A DNA stretch of 64,000 nucleotides from WRGT01 sp964450405 (GTDB lineage Bacteria; Spirochaetota; UBA4802; UBA5550), in assembly GCA_964450405.1 (NCBI GenBank), contig CAYVCQ010000003.1, positions 124,001-188,000 of the forward strand. The letters are read 5' to 3'. The translations under genes and the position numbers were made by a program. Position 1 is the first letter of the stretch. Each line of letters opens with the position of its first letter. This document shows positions 36,720 through 46,106 of the stretch, one piece after another. A model generated the notes under the pieces. It did no database searches. It had not been told where the DNA came from and saw only the letters and a list, made by a program, of their open reading frames with translations.

Positions 36720-37985
36720 ATGAATGAAAGTTATGATGTAATAATCATCGGTTCCGGCCCTGCAGGTCTTGGCGCAGCATTCCATGTTGCTGAAAATTCC
36801 GGTAAATCAATACTCCTACTTGAAAAATCCAAAATAAGCTCTGGCGGACTTCGAAATGACTGCAAACAGAATTATACATATCCTGTTGGATTCTCAACAG
36901 AACATTGGAATGAAAATGAAGCGGAAGAACTTCTCGGCAAAGTTGCGGAACATCTTAAGCCGGATTATGTACAGCAGAGAAATCTTGGAGTTTATGTAAA
37001 AAGAGCAGAAAATCTTGGTGTAAAACTTCTCAATATCAAACAGGCCCATGTCGGGACTGATAAATCAAAAATTCTTATTGCCGATCTTATCGCGCAGCTT
37101 AGAAATTCAGGTGTGACAGTTGCTCTCGAAACAGAAATGACTGATATAGATTATGACAACAGAACTATTTTCCTTAGTACCGGTGATAAAGTAAAATTTA
37201 AAGATCTGATACTCGCTCCAGGCAGAGCCGGCTATACATGGCTTCAGAAAATAATTACATCTCTTAATATCAACTATTCGGATAACATAGTTGATGTGGG
37301 AGTTCGAATCGAAGCAAAAGAAGAATACTATTCTATTGTCAAAGATTATTATGACCCTAAATTTATCTTCCCTGGAAAAGTAAGGACTTTCTGTACCAAT
37401 TCAGGTTCTGCATATATTGTTAAAGAGAAATACGAAAAGTATTATTCTGTAAATGGACATGCATATTCCACCGATAAGGAACCAAATGGTCTTGTAAACT
37501 TTGCGATGCTCAAAACAATAACACTGACAGACCCTGTAGTAAGCGGACATCAATTCGCGGAAATCCTTGGTCAGATGGCCATGCAGCTTTCAGGTGGACA
37601 GCCGATGATGCAGAGAATCGGAGACTTCAGACTTGGTAAGAGATCTAAAAAAGAAACATTTAACGATGATCTGTACTCTTTCAAACCTACTCTCGTTAAT
37701 GCAACTCCGGGAGATCTGAGCCTTGCTGTTCCATCAAAGATTCTACGGGATATATGGAGGTCAATGAAACTTCTTGATACAATTATTCCAGGGATACTCC
37801 ACCCGTCAACAATCATCTATTATCCTGAAATTAAAACTTATGCTATCCGGCCTGACTTTATAGACAAATATTTCAAAGCAAAAGAAAATATCTATATGAT
37901 TGGTGACGGCGCTGGAACAAGCAGAGGCATTACCGGCGCATGGGCCTCTGGTATAAGGGCTGCAAATGGGATTCTCCTGAATTAA
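36720..37985 (+). CDS. FAD-dependent oxidoreductase (COG2509-like)
   Basis: 421 residues with an N-terminal dinucleotide-binding motif (DVIIIGSGPAGLGAAFHVAE) and glycine-rich closing motif near the C-terminus (NIYMIGDGAGTSRGITGAWA). The central part (NVRFGKRSKKETF-like segment, FRLGKRSKKETFNDD) is typical of a widespread uncharacterised FAD family annotated as dehydrogenase. It is likely a cytoplasmic flavoprotein; substrate unknown. upp follows 28 bases after its stop. Confidence 0.82.
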   Translation: MNESYDVIIIGSGPAGLGAAFHVAENSGKSILLLEKSKISSGGLRNDCKQNYTYPVGFSTEHWNENEAEELLGKVAEHLKPDYVQQRNLGVYVKRAENLGVKLLNIKQAHVGTDKSKILIADLIAQLRNSGVTVALETEMTDIDYDNRTIFLSTGDKVKFKDLILAPGRAGYTWLQKIITSLNINYSDNIVDVGVRIEAKEEYYSIVKDYYDPKFIFPGKVRTFCTNSGSAYIVKEKYEKYYSVNGHAYSTDKEPNGLVNFAMLKTITLTDPVVSGHQFAEILGQMAMQLSGGQPMMQRIGDFRLGKRSKKETFNDDLYSFKPTLVNATPGDLSLAVPSKILRDIWRSMKLLDTIIPGILHPSTIIYYPEIKTYAIRPDFIDKYFKAKENIYMIGDGAGTSRGITGAWASGIRAANGILLN

Positions 37986-38013
37986 AAAAAATTAATAAAA
38001 AATGAGGTTAAGC

Positions 38014-38634
38014 ATGCATCACGAAATAAATCACCCGTTTCTAAAACATAAGCTAACTGCCCTGCGTGATCAGGAGACCAAGCATAAAGAATTCAGAGAA
38101 CTTGCTAATGAAATTACAATGCTTATATGCTATGAAGCGTTAAAGAATATTGAAATAGAAGATTATGAAATCCAGACCCCGATGTGTAAAATGACCGGGA
38201 AGAGAATGAAAAATGAAATTGTTGTTGTGCCAATTCTCCGTGCAGGAGTCGGCATGCTCGACGGTATTCTCACACTTGTCCCCAATGCTCGAGTTGGATT
38301 TGTAGGAATGTACCGGGACCATGACACAAAACAACCGGTTGAATATTACAGTAAACTTCCCGAAGATGTAAAAAATCCCCTTGTATTTTTAATAGATCCG
38401 ATGCTTGCAACTGGAGGATCCGTTGTTGCAACAATTGATCTTTTAAAAAATAAAGGATTTAATAATATTGTTCTTGTATCAATTATTGCTGCGCCTGAAG
38501 GAATAAAAGTAGTTGAAGAGGCTCACCCTGAAGTTCAGATTTTTATTGGTAATATTGATGAACATCTTGATCAGAACAAGTATATAATTCCGGGACTTGG
38601 TGATGCAGGGGATAGATTATTCGGAACTAAATAA
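38014..38634 (+). CDS. upp: Uracil phosphoribosyltransferase
   Basis: 206 residues from ATG 38014, chosen because GAGG lies seven bases before it; an ATG at 38002 is in frame. It makes UMP from uracil and PRPP. Family features: LRDQETKHKEFRELANEIT, VVPILRAGVGMLDGILTLVP, YYSKLPEDV, the PRPP loop FLIDPMLATGGSV, and the uracil-site YIIPGLGDAGDRLFGT at the C-terminus. Confidence 0.96.
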   Translation: MHHEINHPFLKHKLTALRDQETKHKEFRELANEITMLICYEALKNIEIEDYEIQTPMCKMTGKRMKNEIVVVPILRAGVGMLDGILTLVPNARVGFVGMYRDHDTKQPVEYYSKLPEDVKNPLVFLIDPMLATGGSVVATIDLLKNKGFNNIVLVSIIAAPEGIKVVEEAHPEVQIFIGNIDEHLDQNKYIIPGLGDAGDRLFGTK

Positions 38635-38682
38635 TCAGTTATCGATAGTGCACTCGGGGGGGCTTCACTCCTTGTGCACCGT

Positions 38683-38958
38683 TTATTTAAACTGGCCGTT
38701 TAAAATCCTGGTTATAATAGAATCTTCAGATTTTAGAATTTTTGATCCTCTTGTAATTTTGCACAAACTTATTCCAAGCTCCGATGATATTGTTCTTTGC
38801 GGAATACCTTCATGAAGTTTTCTCATCAAATCCCATCTTAAAGATAAATCTTTTCTTTCATTTTCAGTAAGAATCTCATTTAGAAATTTTTCTATATCTT
38901 CCGGGTTTTTAATTTCAGCGAGTATACGGTTTATCTCTTCAAACGCAGACATATTCAA
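38683..38958 (-). CDS. YerC/YecD TrpR-like DNA-binding protein
   Basis: 91 residues of the YerC/YecD family related to the Trp repressor: helices with FLNEILTENERKDLSLRWDLM, then the helix-turn-helix GIPQRTISSELGISLCKITRGSK. These are probably transcriptional regulators; targets are largely unknown. It is convergent with upp, with a 48-base gap holding a GTGCAC inverted pair. Confidence 0.88.
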   Translation of the reverse strand: MNMSAFEEINRILAEIKNPEDIEKFLNEILTENERKDLSLRWDLMRKLHEGIPQRTISSELGISLCKITRGSKILKSEDSIITRILNGQFK

Positions 38959-39019
38959 TCCTGTGCTATTATTATAATTTTTTTTAAATTAGAGGCAGAT
39001 TAAAGTAAAGAAAAAAAAA

Positions 39020-40375
39020 TCAATTTTTGCTTCCATATTTTTTTAAGTAAAGATCCATATCAAATTTTCTCTCAAGGCCTTTGTCATTCATATATCTTAT
39101 CATTCCAAAAATCGGCCTCTCCATCCAGGGCCTATCATGTTTTCCCATACACCAGGCTATTCCAGCATAACTGTTAGGATCCCCTCCGTCAAGGGCATAC
39201 TTGTTATTAAGGTAAACCATATATTCAAAGGCGATATCCGGTCCCTCTGTCCACTCAATTATCTTTTTTCCCCAATACATTCGCATATAATTATGCATTT
39301 TGCCGGTTGTAACAAGTTCATTCTGAGCAGCGTTCCAGTAAACATCATGAGTTTTTGATTTTTCAAATTCAATTTTTGAATAAATATATTCCCGATGATC
39401 TGATTCATGTTTTATTAGTGTTTTCATCACCCAGGCGGGGAGAGATTCAGTACTATCATAATTTTTATTGTAATAAATAAAATTGAAACTCAACTCTCTT
39501 CTGACGATAAGTTCCTCAAGAAACACATCCCGTCCGGGAGATTGCGTTTCAAGAATTTTCTTCGCTATGAATACCGGAGATATCTGACCGAAGTGAAGAT
39601 AAGGACTCATGTGTGATGAAAAATCCAATGAAGGATGATTTCTTTTCTCAGGATATTCATCAAGTTTTTTCTTTATAAAACTATTCAGCATCCTTACAGC
39701 CTTTGAGTTTCCACCCTTAATCCAGTCAACAGGCGGAACAGACTTATCGATATTCATTTCATCCAGAATAGATTCAGGCGTATTTAAATTGATCCCTTTT
39801 ATTTTAAGATCGAGAGATGAGTGAATCACCTTAACATCCGGAACTTTATTTAAATATAAATTAATTAGCTTCATCATTCCGGGTCTGAAAGTCCCTGCAG
39901 AATACTCCTCCTTAATAGATGCGACCCTTACAGGAACTATAACATTAGACTCTACAGCTGCAAATCCGGTTTTGATCTCACGGGCTGCCCTGCAAATCCA
40001 TTCTTCGGATTTCTTTAGATACCCGAAATCTGTTACAACTGCTGCAGCTTTATCCGCAAGGTTAATTGCTCCTTCAACAGGATCGATTAGCCATACAACC
40101 ATTTTAATATTTTTTTTCTTTAACTCTAACGATGTCTCCTCAAGCCCCTCAAGCATAAAGTTGAAATGCCGTAGATTTGCTCCTGGATAATTTTCAGATA
40201 GTCCAAAAAAAACAAGCAGCGGAAGATTTAACTTATTGGCAAGACTGGCAGCAAATACAAGAGCATGATTGTATTGCACTCTCTGAGCTGTCTGCATCCA
40301 GTAAAGAACATAGTTTCCTTTCCGGAAATCATAATCATTTAAAAAATGAATTCGCTGTTTATCTATTGTATCCAT
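39020..40375 (-). CDS. phr: Class II CPD photolyase
   Basis: 451 residues. Photolyases use blue light and reduced FAD to split cyclobutane pyrimidine dimers. The N-terminal antenna-binding Rossmann region starts GNYVLYWMQTAQRVQYNHAL; the C-terminal FAD domain has FLEELIVRRELSFNFIYY, LPAWVMKTLIKH, VTTGKMHNYMRMYWGKKIIEW and GGDPNSYAGIAWCMGKHDRP, the class II signature. It implies a habitat with light exposure or a recently acquired repair gene; composition does not stand out. Confidence 0.94.
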   Translation of the reverse strand: MDTIDKQRIHFLNDYDFRKGNYVLYWMQTAQRVQYNHALVFAASLANKLNLPLLVFFGLSENYPGANLRHFNFMLEGLEETSLELKKKNIKMVVWLIDPVEGAINLADKAAAVVTDFGYLKKSEEWICRAAREIKTGFAAVESNVIVPVRVASIKEEYSAGTFRPGMMKLINLYLNKVPDVKVIHSSLDLKIKGINLNTPESILDEMNIDKSVPPVDWIKGGNSKAVRMLNSFIKKKLDEYPEKRNHPSLDFSSHMSPYLHFGQISPVFIAKKILETQSPGRDVFLEELIVRRELSFNFIYYNKNYDSTESLPAWVMKTLIKHESDHREYIYSKIEFEKSKTHDVYWNAAQNELVTTGKMHNYMRMYWGKKIIEWTEGPDIAFEYMVYLNNKYALDGGDPNSYAGIAWCMGKHDRPWMERPIFGMIRYMNDKGLERKFDMDLYLKKYGSKN

Positions 40376-40454
40376 AACTTCAGTATATAGTAAAAAAAAG
40401 TTATTTCAATATTTAATTGATTTTGCAGCGGGCTGTATTGTATTTCAAAAATTT

Positions 40455-40495
40455 TTAAAAAAGTAAGCGGACCTGACACTATCTAGGTCAGGCCC
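40455..40495 (-). terminator. Probable terminator after phosphofructokinase
   Basis: CCTGAC (40472-40477) pairs with GTCAGG (40487-40492), extended by GG/CC beyond one mismatch. On the minus strand a T6 run follows shortly after, about 25 bases past the phosphofructokinase stop. Confidence 0.5.
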
Positions 40496-40518
40496 ATATA
40501 TTTATGGAATTAGTATTT

Positions 40519-41829
40519 TTAATTTACCATCTTTTCAGGCTGACCGGTAGCGTCTAATACAGAAAACCAGAATCTGCCATTGGGGGATATGCATTTCTTT
40601 ATTGAAACAGCCAGATCAATTGGAACATGAGTGTAATTGTTATTCCATTGTCCAATAACAAGATCGGTTTTACCCGCCATAGCAGCATGAACCGCATACT
40701 GCCCAAGCTGAGCGCAGAAAATTGAATCATTCGGAACTGCAGGTGCACTTCTGATCATATAACTTGGATCTATATATTTTAAATTAATCTCAATTTTACG
40801 CGATTTAAAATGCTCTTCAATCTTTTCTTTCATGTAAACACCGATATCTTTAAGTTTTACATTTCCCGAAGCATCTTTATCATGACAGACTGCATCCTTC
40901 AGAATAAGATCCTGTCCGGCACCCTCAGCTACACATATTACTGCATGCTGCCTTCCCTCAAGCCGTTTTTCAAGATCTTTCAGAAGTCCATTTTCACCAT
41001 CTAATTCAAATGGTACTTCCGGAACAAACACATAATTTACGTCATTCATTGCCATCGTCGCATTAGCTGCTATAAAACCGGAGTTTCTTCCCATTAATTT
41101 TACAAGACCAATGCCATTAATTGCACCCTTAGCTTCAACATGAGCCGAAACAATCGCTTCAACAGCTTTTGAAAATGCCGTTTCGAATCCGAACGATCTC
41201 TGAATAAAACTTATATCATTATCAATTGTTTTTGGTATACCAACAACAACAAGATTAAGCTTTCTTTTTTCAGCAATCAAAGCTATGTTATGAGCGCCCT
41301 TTAGTGTCCCATCTCCGCCGATTGCGTACAGAATATTGATTTTAAGCCTTTCAAGAGTATCAACTAGCATTTCAAGATCATCAGTACCGCCCCGGGATGA
41401 TCCAAGTATCGACCCGCCCTCCATATGAATTGATCGTACAACTTCCGGAGTTAATATTATCGGAGCAAATTTTGTATCTTTTTTTAAACCGCTGTAGCCA
41501 TATTTTATTCCAAGAATATTTGTTGATCCATATCTGTACCATGATTCCATAACTATGGACCTTATAACATCATTCAATCCCGGACATAAACCTCCACAGG
41601 TTACTATGGCTGACTTCGTCTCCTCAGGTTTGAAATACAAATATTCCCGAGGGCCAGCCAGTTCAAAAGTATGCTCAACATCAATCTTTGATGTATCCCC
41701 TTTCTCAAGCATAACATTAAAAAGCATTCTCTTTTCATCACGTACAAAATTCATTGCATTAAGTTTGAATTTCTCCAGAAGAGGTGATATTATCTTTCTC
41801 TCTCCAAGATTTTTAATCATAAAAGGCAT
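40519..41829 (-). CDS. pfk: 6-phosphofructokinase (plant/group III-like)
   Basis: 436 residues, longer than E. coli PfkA, with the N-terminal extension of plant-type enzymes. It phosphorylates fructose 6-phosphate in glycolysis. Motifs: IVTCGGLCPGLNDVIR, YAIGGDGTLKGA, VGIPKTIDNDISFIQRSFGF, KLMGRNSGFIAA and VAEGAGQDLI. Gly in GGDGT favours ATP over PPi as donor, while Lys in PKTIDND is shared with PPi enzymes and plant-type ATP enzymes; ATP is the better guess. AGGAGAAGTTAA precedes the ATG. The TerB-like gene lies 24 bases upstream. Confidence 0.92.
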   Translation of the reverse strand: MPFMIKNLGERKIISPLLEKFKLNAMNFVRDEKRMLFNVMLEKGDTSKIDVEHTFELAGPREYLYFKPEETKSAIVTCGGLCPGLNDVIRSIVMESWYRYGSTNILGIKYGYSGLKKDTKFAPIILTPEVVRSIHMEGGSILGSSRGGTDDLEMLVDTLERLKINILYAIGGDGTLKGAHNIALIAEKRKLNLVVVGIPKTIDNDISFIQRSFGFETAFSKAVEAIVSAHVEAKGAINGIGLVKLMGRNSGFIAANATMAMNDVNYVFVPEVPFELDGENGLLKDLEKRLEGRQHAVICVAEGAGQDLILKDAVCHDKDASGNVKLKDIGVYMKEKIEEHFKSRKIEINLKYIDPSYMIRSAPAVPNDSIFCAQLGQYAVHAAMAGKTDLVIGQWNNNYTHVPIDLAVSIKKCISPNGRFWFSVLDATGQPEKMVN

Positions 41830-41853
41830 TTAACTTCTCCTGAATGTTTTTAA

Positions 41854-42210
41854 TTATTTCATTAATGTTTTTATGTCGAAATCCCACGAATCAGCCGCAT
41901 AAACAATAATATCCATCTCATCATTTTTAATACATGCGTCTGCTCTTGAAAGTTGTATCGCATATTTTAAAATTCTCTGTTTATTACTGCTTTTCTTTAA
42001 ACCATCAATTTTTTCCTGAAGTAATTCAATTGATGTTATTACTGAATCCGCTTCATCAAATGTTTTCTGATAGTCTTCAAATCCTATCTCTTCCGCAATC
42101 TGATTCATAGTGTCAAGTTCGGAAGGTGTAACAATACCATCGGTATTGATGATGTATTTACATATTCCTATTAATACAACCTTTTCATCATGAGTTAATA
42201 TTTTCGGCAT
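41854..42210 (-). CDS. TerB-like domain protein
   Basis: 118 helical residues (THDEKVVLIGICKYIINTDG, VTPSELDTMNQIAEEIGF, AIQLSRADACIKNDEMDIIV). The repeated acidic D-G-x-x-x-x-E / D-x-x-x-x-x-E pattern resembles TerB-family metal-binding helical domains. It has a strong site (AGGAGTATTAT) and is likely co-transcribed with pfk downstream. Function is unknown; the TerB assignment is by pattern only. Confidence 0.6.
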   Translation of the reverse strand: MPKILTHDEKVVLIGICKYIINTDGIVTPSELDTMNQIAEEIGFEDYQKTFDEADSVITSIELLQEKIDGLKKSSNKQRILKYAIQLSRADACIKNDEMDIIVYAADSWDFDIKTLMK

Positions 42211-42473
42211 ATAATACTCCTTTATAATTTTATAATAACTGAAAAATCTGGAATTTCAACAAAAAAAGATGATAAGTTAGAAACTACCGTCAATTTTATA
42301 TCTATCACTCATAGATTAACTGATATATTGAAATTAATAATTTTTTAAAATTTTGAAAATAATAAAATCTATGAAGAGAGAAATCAAAATGAAGAATATT
42401 TTTAACGGGAGATATTCAGCAGATAACCACTACAGAAAATATTCAATACAATGCAGAAAAATAAAAGAGAAGA

Positions 42474-42511
42474 CTGCAGGATAAATATTACATTAGATAC
42501 GTATCCTGCAG
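42474..42511 (-). terminator. Hairpin after the small CxxC protein gene
   Basis: CTGCAGGATA (42474-42483) and TATCCTGCAG (42502-42511) are perfect inverted copies 18 bases apart, starting 14 bases past the stop of the minus-strand gene and followed on that strand by a T-rich stretch (TCTTCTCTTTTATTTTT). Confidence 0.5.
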
Positions 42512-42524
42512 GTCAATCTCAGAT

Positions 42525-42785
42525 TTATTTTGTCATCGCTGCTGAATAATATTTTACGGGTTCAACACCATACATTTTTTCAAAATCCTTTCTGTTGGGA
42601 CATACTTTACAAGCTGCCCACATTGCACCCTGGGCAGATTTAACAATTGCTTTATTAAGCTTATCATCCAGGTTAAGATAATGTATATAACCTTTGTCAC
42701 CAATTTTACCGACATTGATGAAATTCAATTTGCAGGATGCGCATTTTGAAGAATTTTCTTTTGCCTTGTAATTAATGAACGCCAT
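42525..42785 (-). CDS. Small CxxC protein, possible metal-binding
   Basis: 86 residues from ATG 42785, set by a perfect GGAGGAATATC site; an upstream start at 42815 lacks one. CASC at about 15-18 and CKVCPNRKD at about 60-63 could bind zinc or iron together. Between them is a YIHYLNLDDKLNKAI segment. No known family is recognised. It is well expressed by the look of its translation signal. Confidence 0.65.
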   Translation of the reverse strand: MAFINYKAKENSSKCASCKLNFINVGKIGDKGYIHYLNLDDKLNKAIVKSAQGAMWAACKVCPNRKDFEKMYGVEPVKYYSAAMTK

Positions 42786-42855
42786 GATATTCCTCCATCT
42801 ATTTTTTACACTCAAAGAGTGTTTCTAAACAATATGACAAATTTGTACCAAAAAG

Positions 42856-43314
42856 TTAAAGATGTTTGTATAAAAAAAAATTAGCTAATTTTGCAATAAA
42901 ATATGCGCCCGACATCAGAAAGAAAGGCATGGTCCCGAAAAAGATTCCCATCTCCATTTTACTCACAACTGAGGAGTGAAGAACCTTCTTTCCAAAAAAA
43001 TTAAGATGATAATTATCAGGATTCTTTGCTCTTTTATAAATCTTAACAAAAATTTTTATTTTTACGCCAAGTGTTGTAAACATTAGAAAGCCGGACATTA
43101 TCCATGTTATTTTTCCTACGTCTACATCGTGTAACATATCCGGTCTGGACATGAATAAAACTATACATGCGCCTGCCAGCGTAATATTACTTATGGTAGT
43201 TTTAATAAATGCATTTAAAGACTTCTCAGTTCTTCTTGTTACATATGTAACTAACGAAATAATATGCCCTAAAAAAGAAAGAAACAAAGCTATGAGTAAT
43301 ATTGTTATTATCAT
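42856..43314 (-). CDS. Hypothetical four-helix membrane protein
   Basis: 152 residues with about four transmembrane helices (MIITILLIALFLSFLGHII; TTISNITLAGACIVLFM; ITWIMSGFLMFTTLGV; IFFGTMPFFLMSGAYFIA). A basic loop (KIYKRAKNPDNYHLNFFGKK) faces the cytoplasm by the positive-inside rule. No family recognised. Confidence 0.6.
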   Translation of the reverse strand: MIITILLIALFLSFLGHIISLVTYVTRRTEKSLNAFIKTTISNITLAGACIVLFMSRPDMLHDVDVGKITWIMSGFLMFTTLGVKIKIFVKIYKRAKNPDNYHLNFFGKKVLHSSVVSKMEMGIFFGTMPFFLMSGAYFIAKLANFFLYKHL

Positions 43315-43480
43315 TCAATTATATTAAATACTCACTTTGTATTAACCGACATTATCAACAGAAAAGTTAATAGAATTTTCACTCTTACTAATAATTTAAT
43401 ACATAATCAGAGGTGAGTCAAGAAAAATAATACTGTAAGCTTATAATAGGTATGTTTTTTCTAATATTTTAAATAATATA

Positions 43481-44515
43481 TTAAGACTCTCTGTTATCCA
43501 GAACATTCATCTTGGAACTTAATGAAGCATAAGCTTTTTTTGCCTCAAGCTTTACATTTGTATTTGGATCACTCATTGCACTTTTCAAAGCATTAAGTGC
43601 AGTTGTCGAATTAAATCTTGCCAGAGCCCTTATAGACTCAATTCTTACATCATAATACTTATCGGAAAATAGGTCTATTAGAGTAGCCATTGATGAGTTG
43701 TCTTTTAATATTGCCATTGATTTAATCGCTTCAATTCTCACATTCTTATATTCATCATAACATGCTTTATGGAGGAGCTGGAGCCCATACTCTTTTTTCT
43801 GTTTGCCGATGTTGATTACAGTGGTTAACCTCTTCGACACACTTTCATTCATATTCTTAACCATAAGCATAAATGGCGCATCTCTAAGTGCACCGAGAGC
43901 TCTATCGGAACCTATTTTTTTTAAAGATTCCTCTGCCACCTTACGTACCTCAGGGCTGGAATCAGTCAGCGCTCCGATAAGTACATCTACTCCTATTGGA
44001 TTCTTAACTCTTCCAAGGGCTATTACTGTTTCCAGTCTGAATTTTGCTACACTATGATTTACAAAATCCATAAGATAAAATGCCATTGTTTCAATTTCCA
44101 TTTCACCTATAGACCTGATTGCTTCAATCTGAATTGAAGGCTTTTTGTCTTTCAATGCTATGGCAAGTATCTGGGTTATTTTTTCATTCTCTTTGCTGTA
44201 ATAATGTGGAAGCAGGCGGAGTACTTCAATCTGTTCGTTTAATGTGCCATGAAATATTATATCATTCAGATTATCGACTATCTCTGTATCACCAAATCTT
44301 GCAAAAATAAGAGCAGCTCTGTTCCTGACCTTTGTATCTTTATCAGAAAGTGCAATTCGCATCTTACCAAGAATATCTTTATCTGTTCCGGAGAGATCAA
44401 ATAGTGCGATTAAAGCATCTTCCCTTGTTTGAGAATTGCGATGTTTTAAAAGCTGTACTAATCTATCAATCTGACCTGCATTTTTAATTTTTTCAATATT
44501 AGGTTTAATAAACAT
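43481..44515 (-). CDS. HEAT-repeat protein
   Basis: 344 residues made of about eight to nine HEAT/PBS-type units, each near 31 residues: SQTREDALIALFDLSGTDKD, TKVRNRAALIFARFGDTEIV, PSIQIEAIRSIGEMEIETMA, PEVRKVAEESLKKIGSDRAL, YDVRIESIRALARFNSTTAL, TNVKLEAKKAYASL. It is a cytoplasmic solenoid scaffold with no signal peptide. Related repeats occur in phycobilin lyases and in many adaptor proteins; the role here is unknown. It is divergent from the gene cluster at 44966. Confidence 0.8.
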   Translation of the reverse strand: MFIKPNIEKIKNAGQIDRLVQLLKHRNSQTREDALIALFDLSGTDKDILGKMRIALSDKDTKVRNRAALIFARFGDTEIVDNLNDIIFHGTLNEQIEVLRLLPHYYSKENEKITQILAIALKDKKPSIQIEAIRSIGEMEIETMAFYLMDFVNHSVAKFRLETVIALGRVKNPIGVDVLIGALTDSSPEVRKVAEESLKKIGSDRALGALRDAPFMLMVKNMNESVSKRLTTVINIGKQKKEYGLQLLHKACYDEYKNVRIEAIKSMAILKDNSSMATLIDLFSDKYYDVRIESIRALARFNSTTALNALKSAMSDPNTNVKLEAKKAYASLSSKMNVLDNRES

Positions 44516-44965
44516 ATAATACCAACTTTAAAAATATAATTGATTGATAATCAAAAAAAAACAAGCTGCAATTTACTCAAATCCTAACACCAAATGCCTG
44601 ATGAAGAACCCTCTGTCGTAAATGTGTTATATCTCTAATATAACACATTTACGACAGAGAAGGTGAATAAAATTTTAATATACTGAAATAAAATTTTCAA
44701 TTAATTTTTCCGGTAAATCCAAGTAAATAAATTTGCCGGAAACTCACTGAAAACAGAACCGTGATATTCCTCAGAATACCGGTTTTCACTTTAAAAATTT
44801 TAATAAAAAAATAAGTTGAAAAAAAGAAGGATTTATTAAACTATAAATTAATAAATGGTAAAATAACATAACCTATCTTATTGCACTTTAATCCTGACCA
44901 TTTAAAGAAAAAATAAGAACAGATGTTATTTTAGACTTATAAATATAGATAGAAAAGGTTTTTTT
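44516..44965. promoter_or_regulatory. Divergent intergenic region with two palindromes
   Basis: 450 bases between the minus-strand HEAT gene and the plus-strand cluster. It holds a perfect 22-bp inverted repeat at 44611-44659 (listed separately) and a second one, TTTCCGGTAAAT (44707-44718) / ATTTGCCGGAAA (44731-44742), with one mismatch. No reading frame is convincing. It probably contains both promoters. Confidence 0.5.
44611..44659. repeat. Perfect 22-bp inverted repeat
   Basis: CTCTGTCGTAAATGTGTTATAT at 44611-44632 has its exact reverse complement at 44638-44659, with a 5-base loop CTCTA. The stem is AT-rich and has no T-run on either side, so an operator, a cruciform or a small-RNA hairpin is as likely as a terminator. 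Confidence 0.8.
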
Positions 44966-45172
44966 ATGAATCAAACACAAATCAAAGAAGTAAAACTTTA
45001 CGATGCAGACACAATGGAATATGCCGGCTCAATGGTTGTCAAAGAGAATGGCTGGGACTACAGTGAAGTAAAAGACAGCTTCCTCATTGAAGTTACATCC
45101 GGTATGCCGCTCAGATCAGTATTCCCATGCCTGATTTCCTTCAATCTAGTTTATGATATAATTGAAAACTGA
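44966..45172 (+). CDS. Small hypothetical protein
   Basis: 68 residues (MNQTQIKEVKLYDADTMEYA ... ENGWDYSEVKDSFLIEVTSG) with no signal peptide or known domain. It starts the plus-strand run toward the K+ channel and is only 11 bases ahead of the acidic protein gene, so an operon is likely. An AAGG lies upstream of the ATG. Its compact size and Asp/Glu-Tyr pattern suggest a small folded cytoplasmic protein. Confidence 0.55.
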   Translation: MNQTQIKEVKLYDADTMEYAGSMVVKENGWDYSEVKDSFLIEVTSGMPLRSVFPCLISFNLVYDIIEN

Positions 45173-45183
45173 TAGATATTACC

Positions 45184-46104
45184 ATGCCAGATTCAGATAA
45201 ATATGATTTTGACTCTCTAATGGATGATGATCTTCCCGAATCCGGTGATGATTTTTTTCTATTCGATGATAAACCTGAAAGCAAGGAAGACCCGTTTAAG
45301 GAAGATTCACTTACAAGTGACATGCCTGATAACGATTTACAAAATGAAGTTAAATTCGATGAAGGTTTAACTTCCGAAGAAGAGTCCATTGAACAGGATT
45401 TTTCAATACAGAAAAGAACATCTGCAGATTTTTCTCCCGATATGGACGCGTTATTATTAACCGCGCAGTCGTCAATGATTGTTGAGGCCATGAAACTTAT
45501 ATCTCTCCACGATTTTAAATCAAAAAATGTTTCAATTTTTTCAGAAGCAATTAAGGGCATAGAACTTTACATTAAAATACTGGAAAGAAATCCGGAAACA
45601 TTTAAAAAATTAACAGCAATTCTATCTTCCGATCAGGATTGCATGGATGTTCAAAAAATTACATTTAACCTTTATAAAAATGTAACTGGTGAATTCCCTG
45701 AATCAAACACCAAGAAATTGAAAGCATTTGATCTCATTAATGAGAGATTGAAAAATGCATATAAAAAATCCTTAATTTCATCGTCCATTGTAAGTATAAA
45801 AAAATATTTTCTGCTTAGCGGCAGTCTGGATTCGATGAAGATTGATATCCAATTCAGAGACCATCCTGAAGAACTTAAGAATCAGATCAGCTGCTATATG
45901 CGTCATATAAATCTTGGCCGGGAGATGGTAAAAGAGGGCAATTCTGAAATTGTAAAAGGAATGAAAGGTAAAGAACTGAATGTATTTATTATAAAAGCAG
46001 CCCAGCTCCTGGTTTATTATTTTGGCCGTATAGGCGACAAAGAACATCAATCATTTTACAGTAAACTCCATGAAAATTTTAAAAAATACTTTATTGTCAG
46101 ATAA
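45184..46104 (+). CDS. Hypothetical protein with acidic disordered N-terminus
   Basis: 306 residues. The first 90 are rich in Asp, Glu and Ser (DSLMDDDLPESGDDFFLFDD) and probably unstructured; residues about 95-306 are helical and basic (AIKGIELYIKILERNPETF, LKAFDLINERLKNAYKKSL, FFYSKLHENFKKYF-like end). There is no signal peptide. The next gene begins 3 bases after its stop. No family recognised; possibly a cytoplasmic adaptor. Confidence 0.6.
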   Translation: MPDSDKYDFDSLMDDDLPESGDDFFLFDDKPESKEDPFKEDSLTSDMPDNDLQNEVKFDEGLTSEEESIEQDFSIQKRTSADFSPDMDALLLTAQSSMIVEAMKLISLHDFKSKNVSIFSEAIKGIELYIKILERNPETFKKLTAILSSDQDCMDVQKITFNLYKNVTGEFPESNTKKLKAFDLINERLKNAYKKSLISSSIVSIKKYFLLSGSLDSMKIDIQFRDHPEELKNQISCYMRHINLGREMVKEGNSEIVKGMKGKELNVFIIKAAQLLVYYFGRIGDKEHQSFYSKLHENFKKYFIVR

Positions 46105-46106
46105 TT

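Noticed and set aside
38640..38680. GTGCAC inverted pair between upp and the TrpR-like gene
   Set aside because: The arms are only six bases and no T-run follows, so a terminator or operator cannot be supported.
42371..42484. 37-codon plus-strand frame (MKREIKMKNIFNGRYSADNH) with GAGAG upstream
   Set aside because: Its 3' end lies within the hairpin that ends the minus-strand gene at 42525, and its codon use and composition resemble random intergenic sequence.
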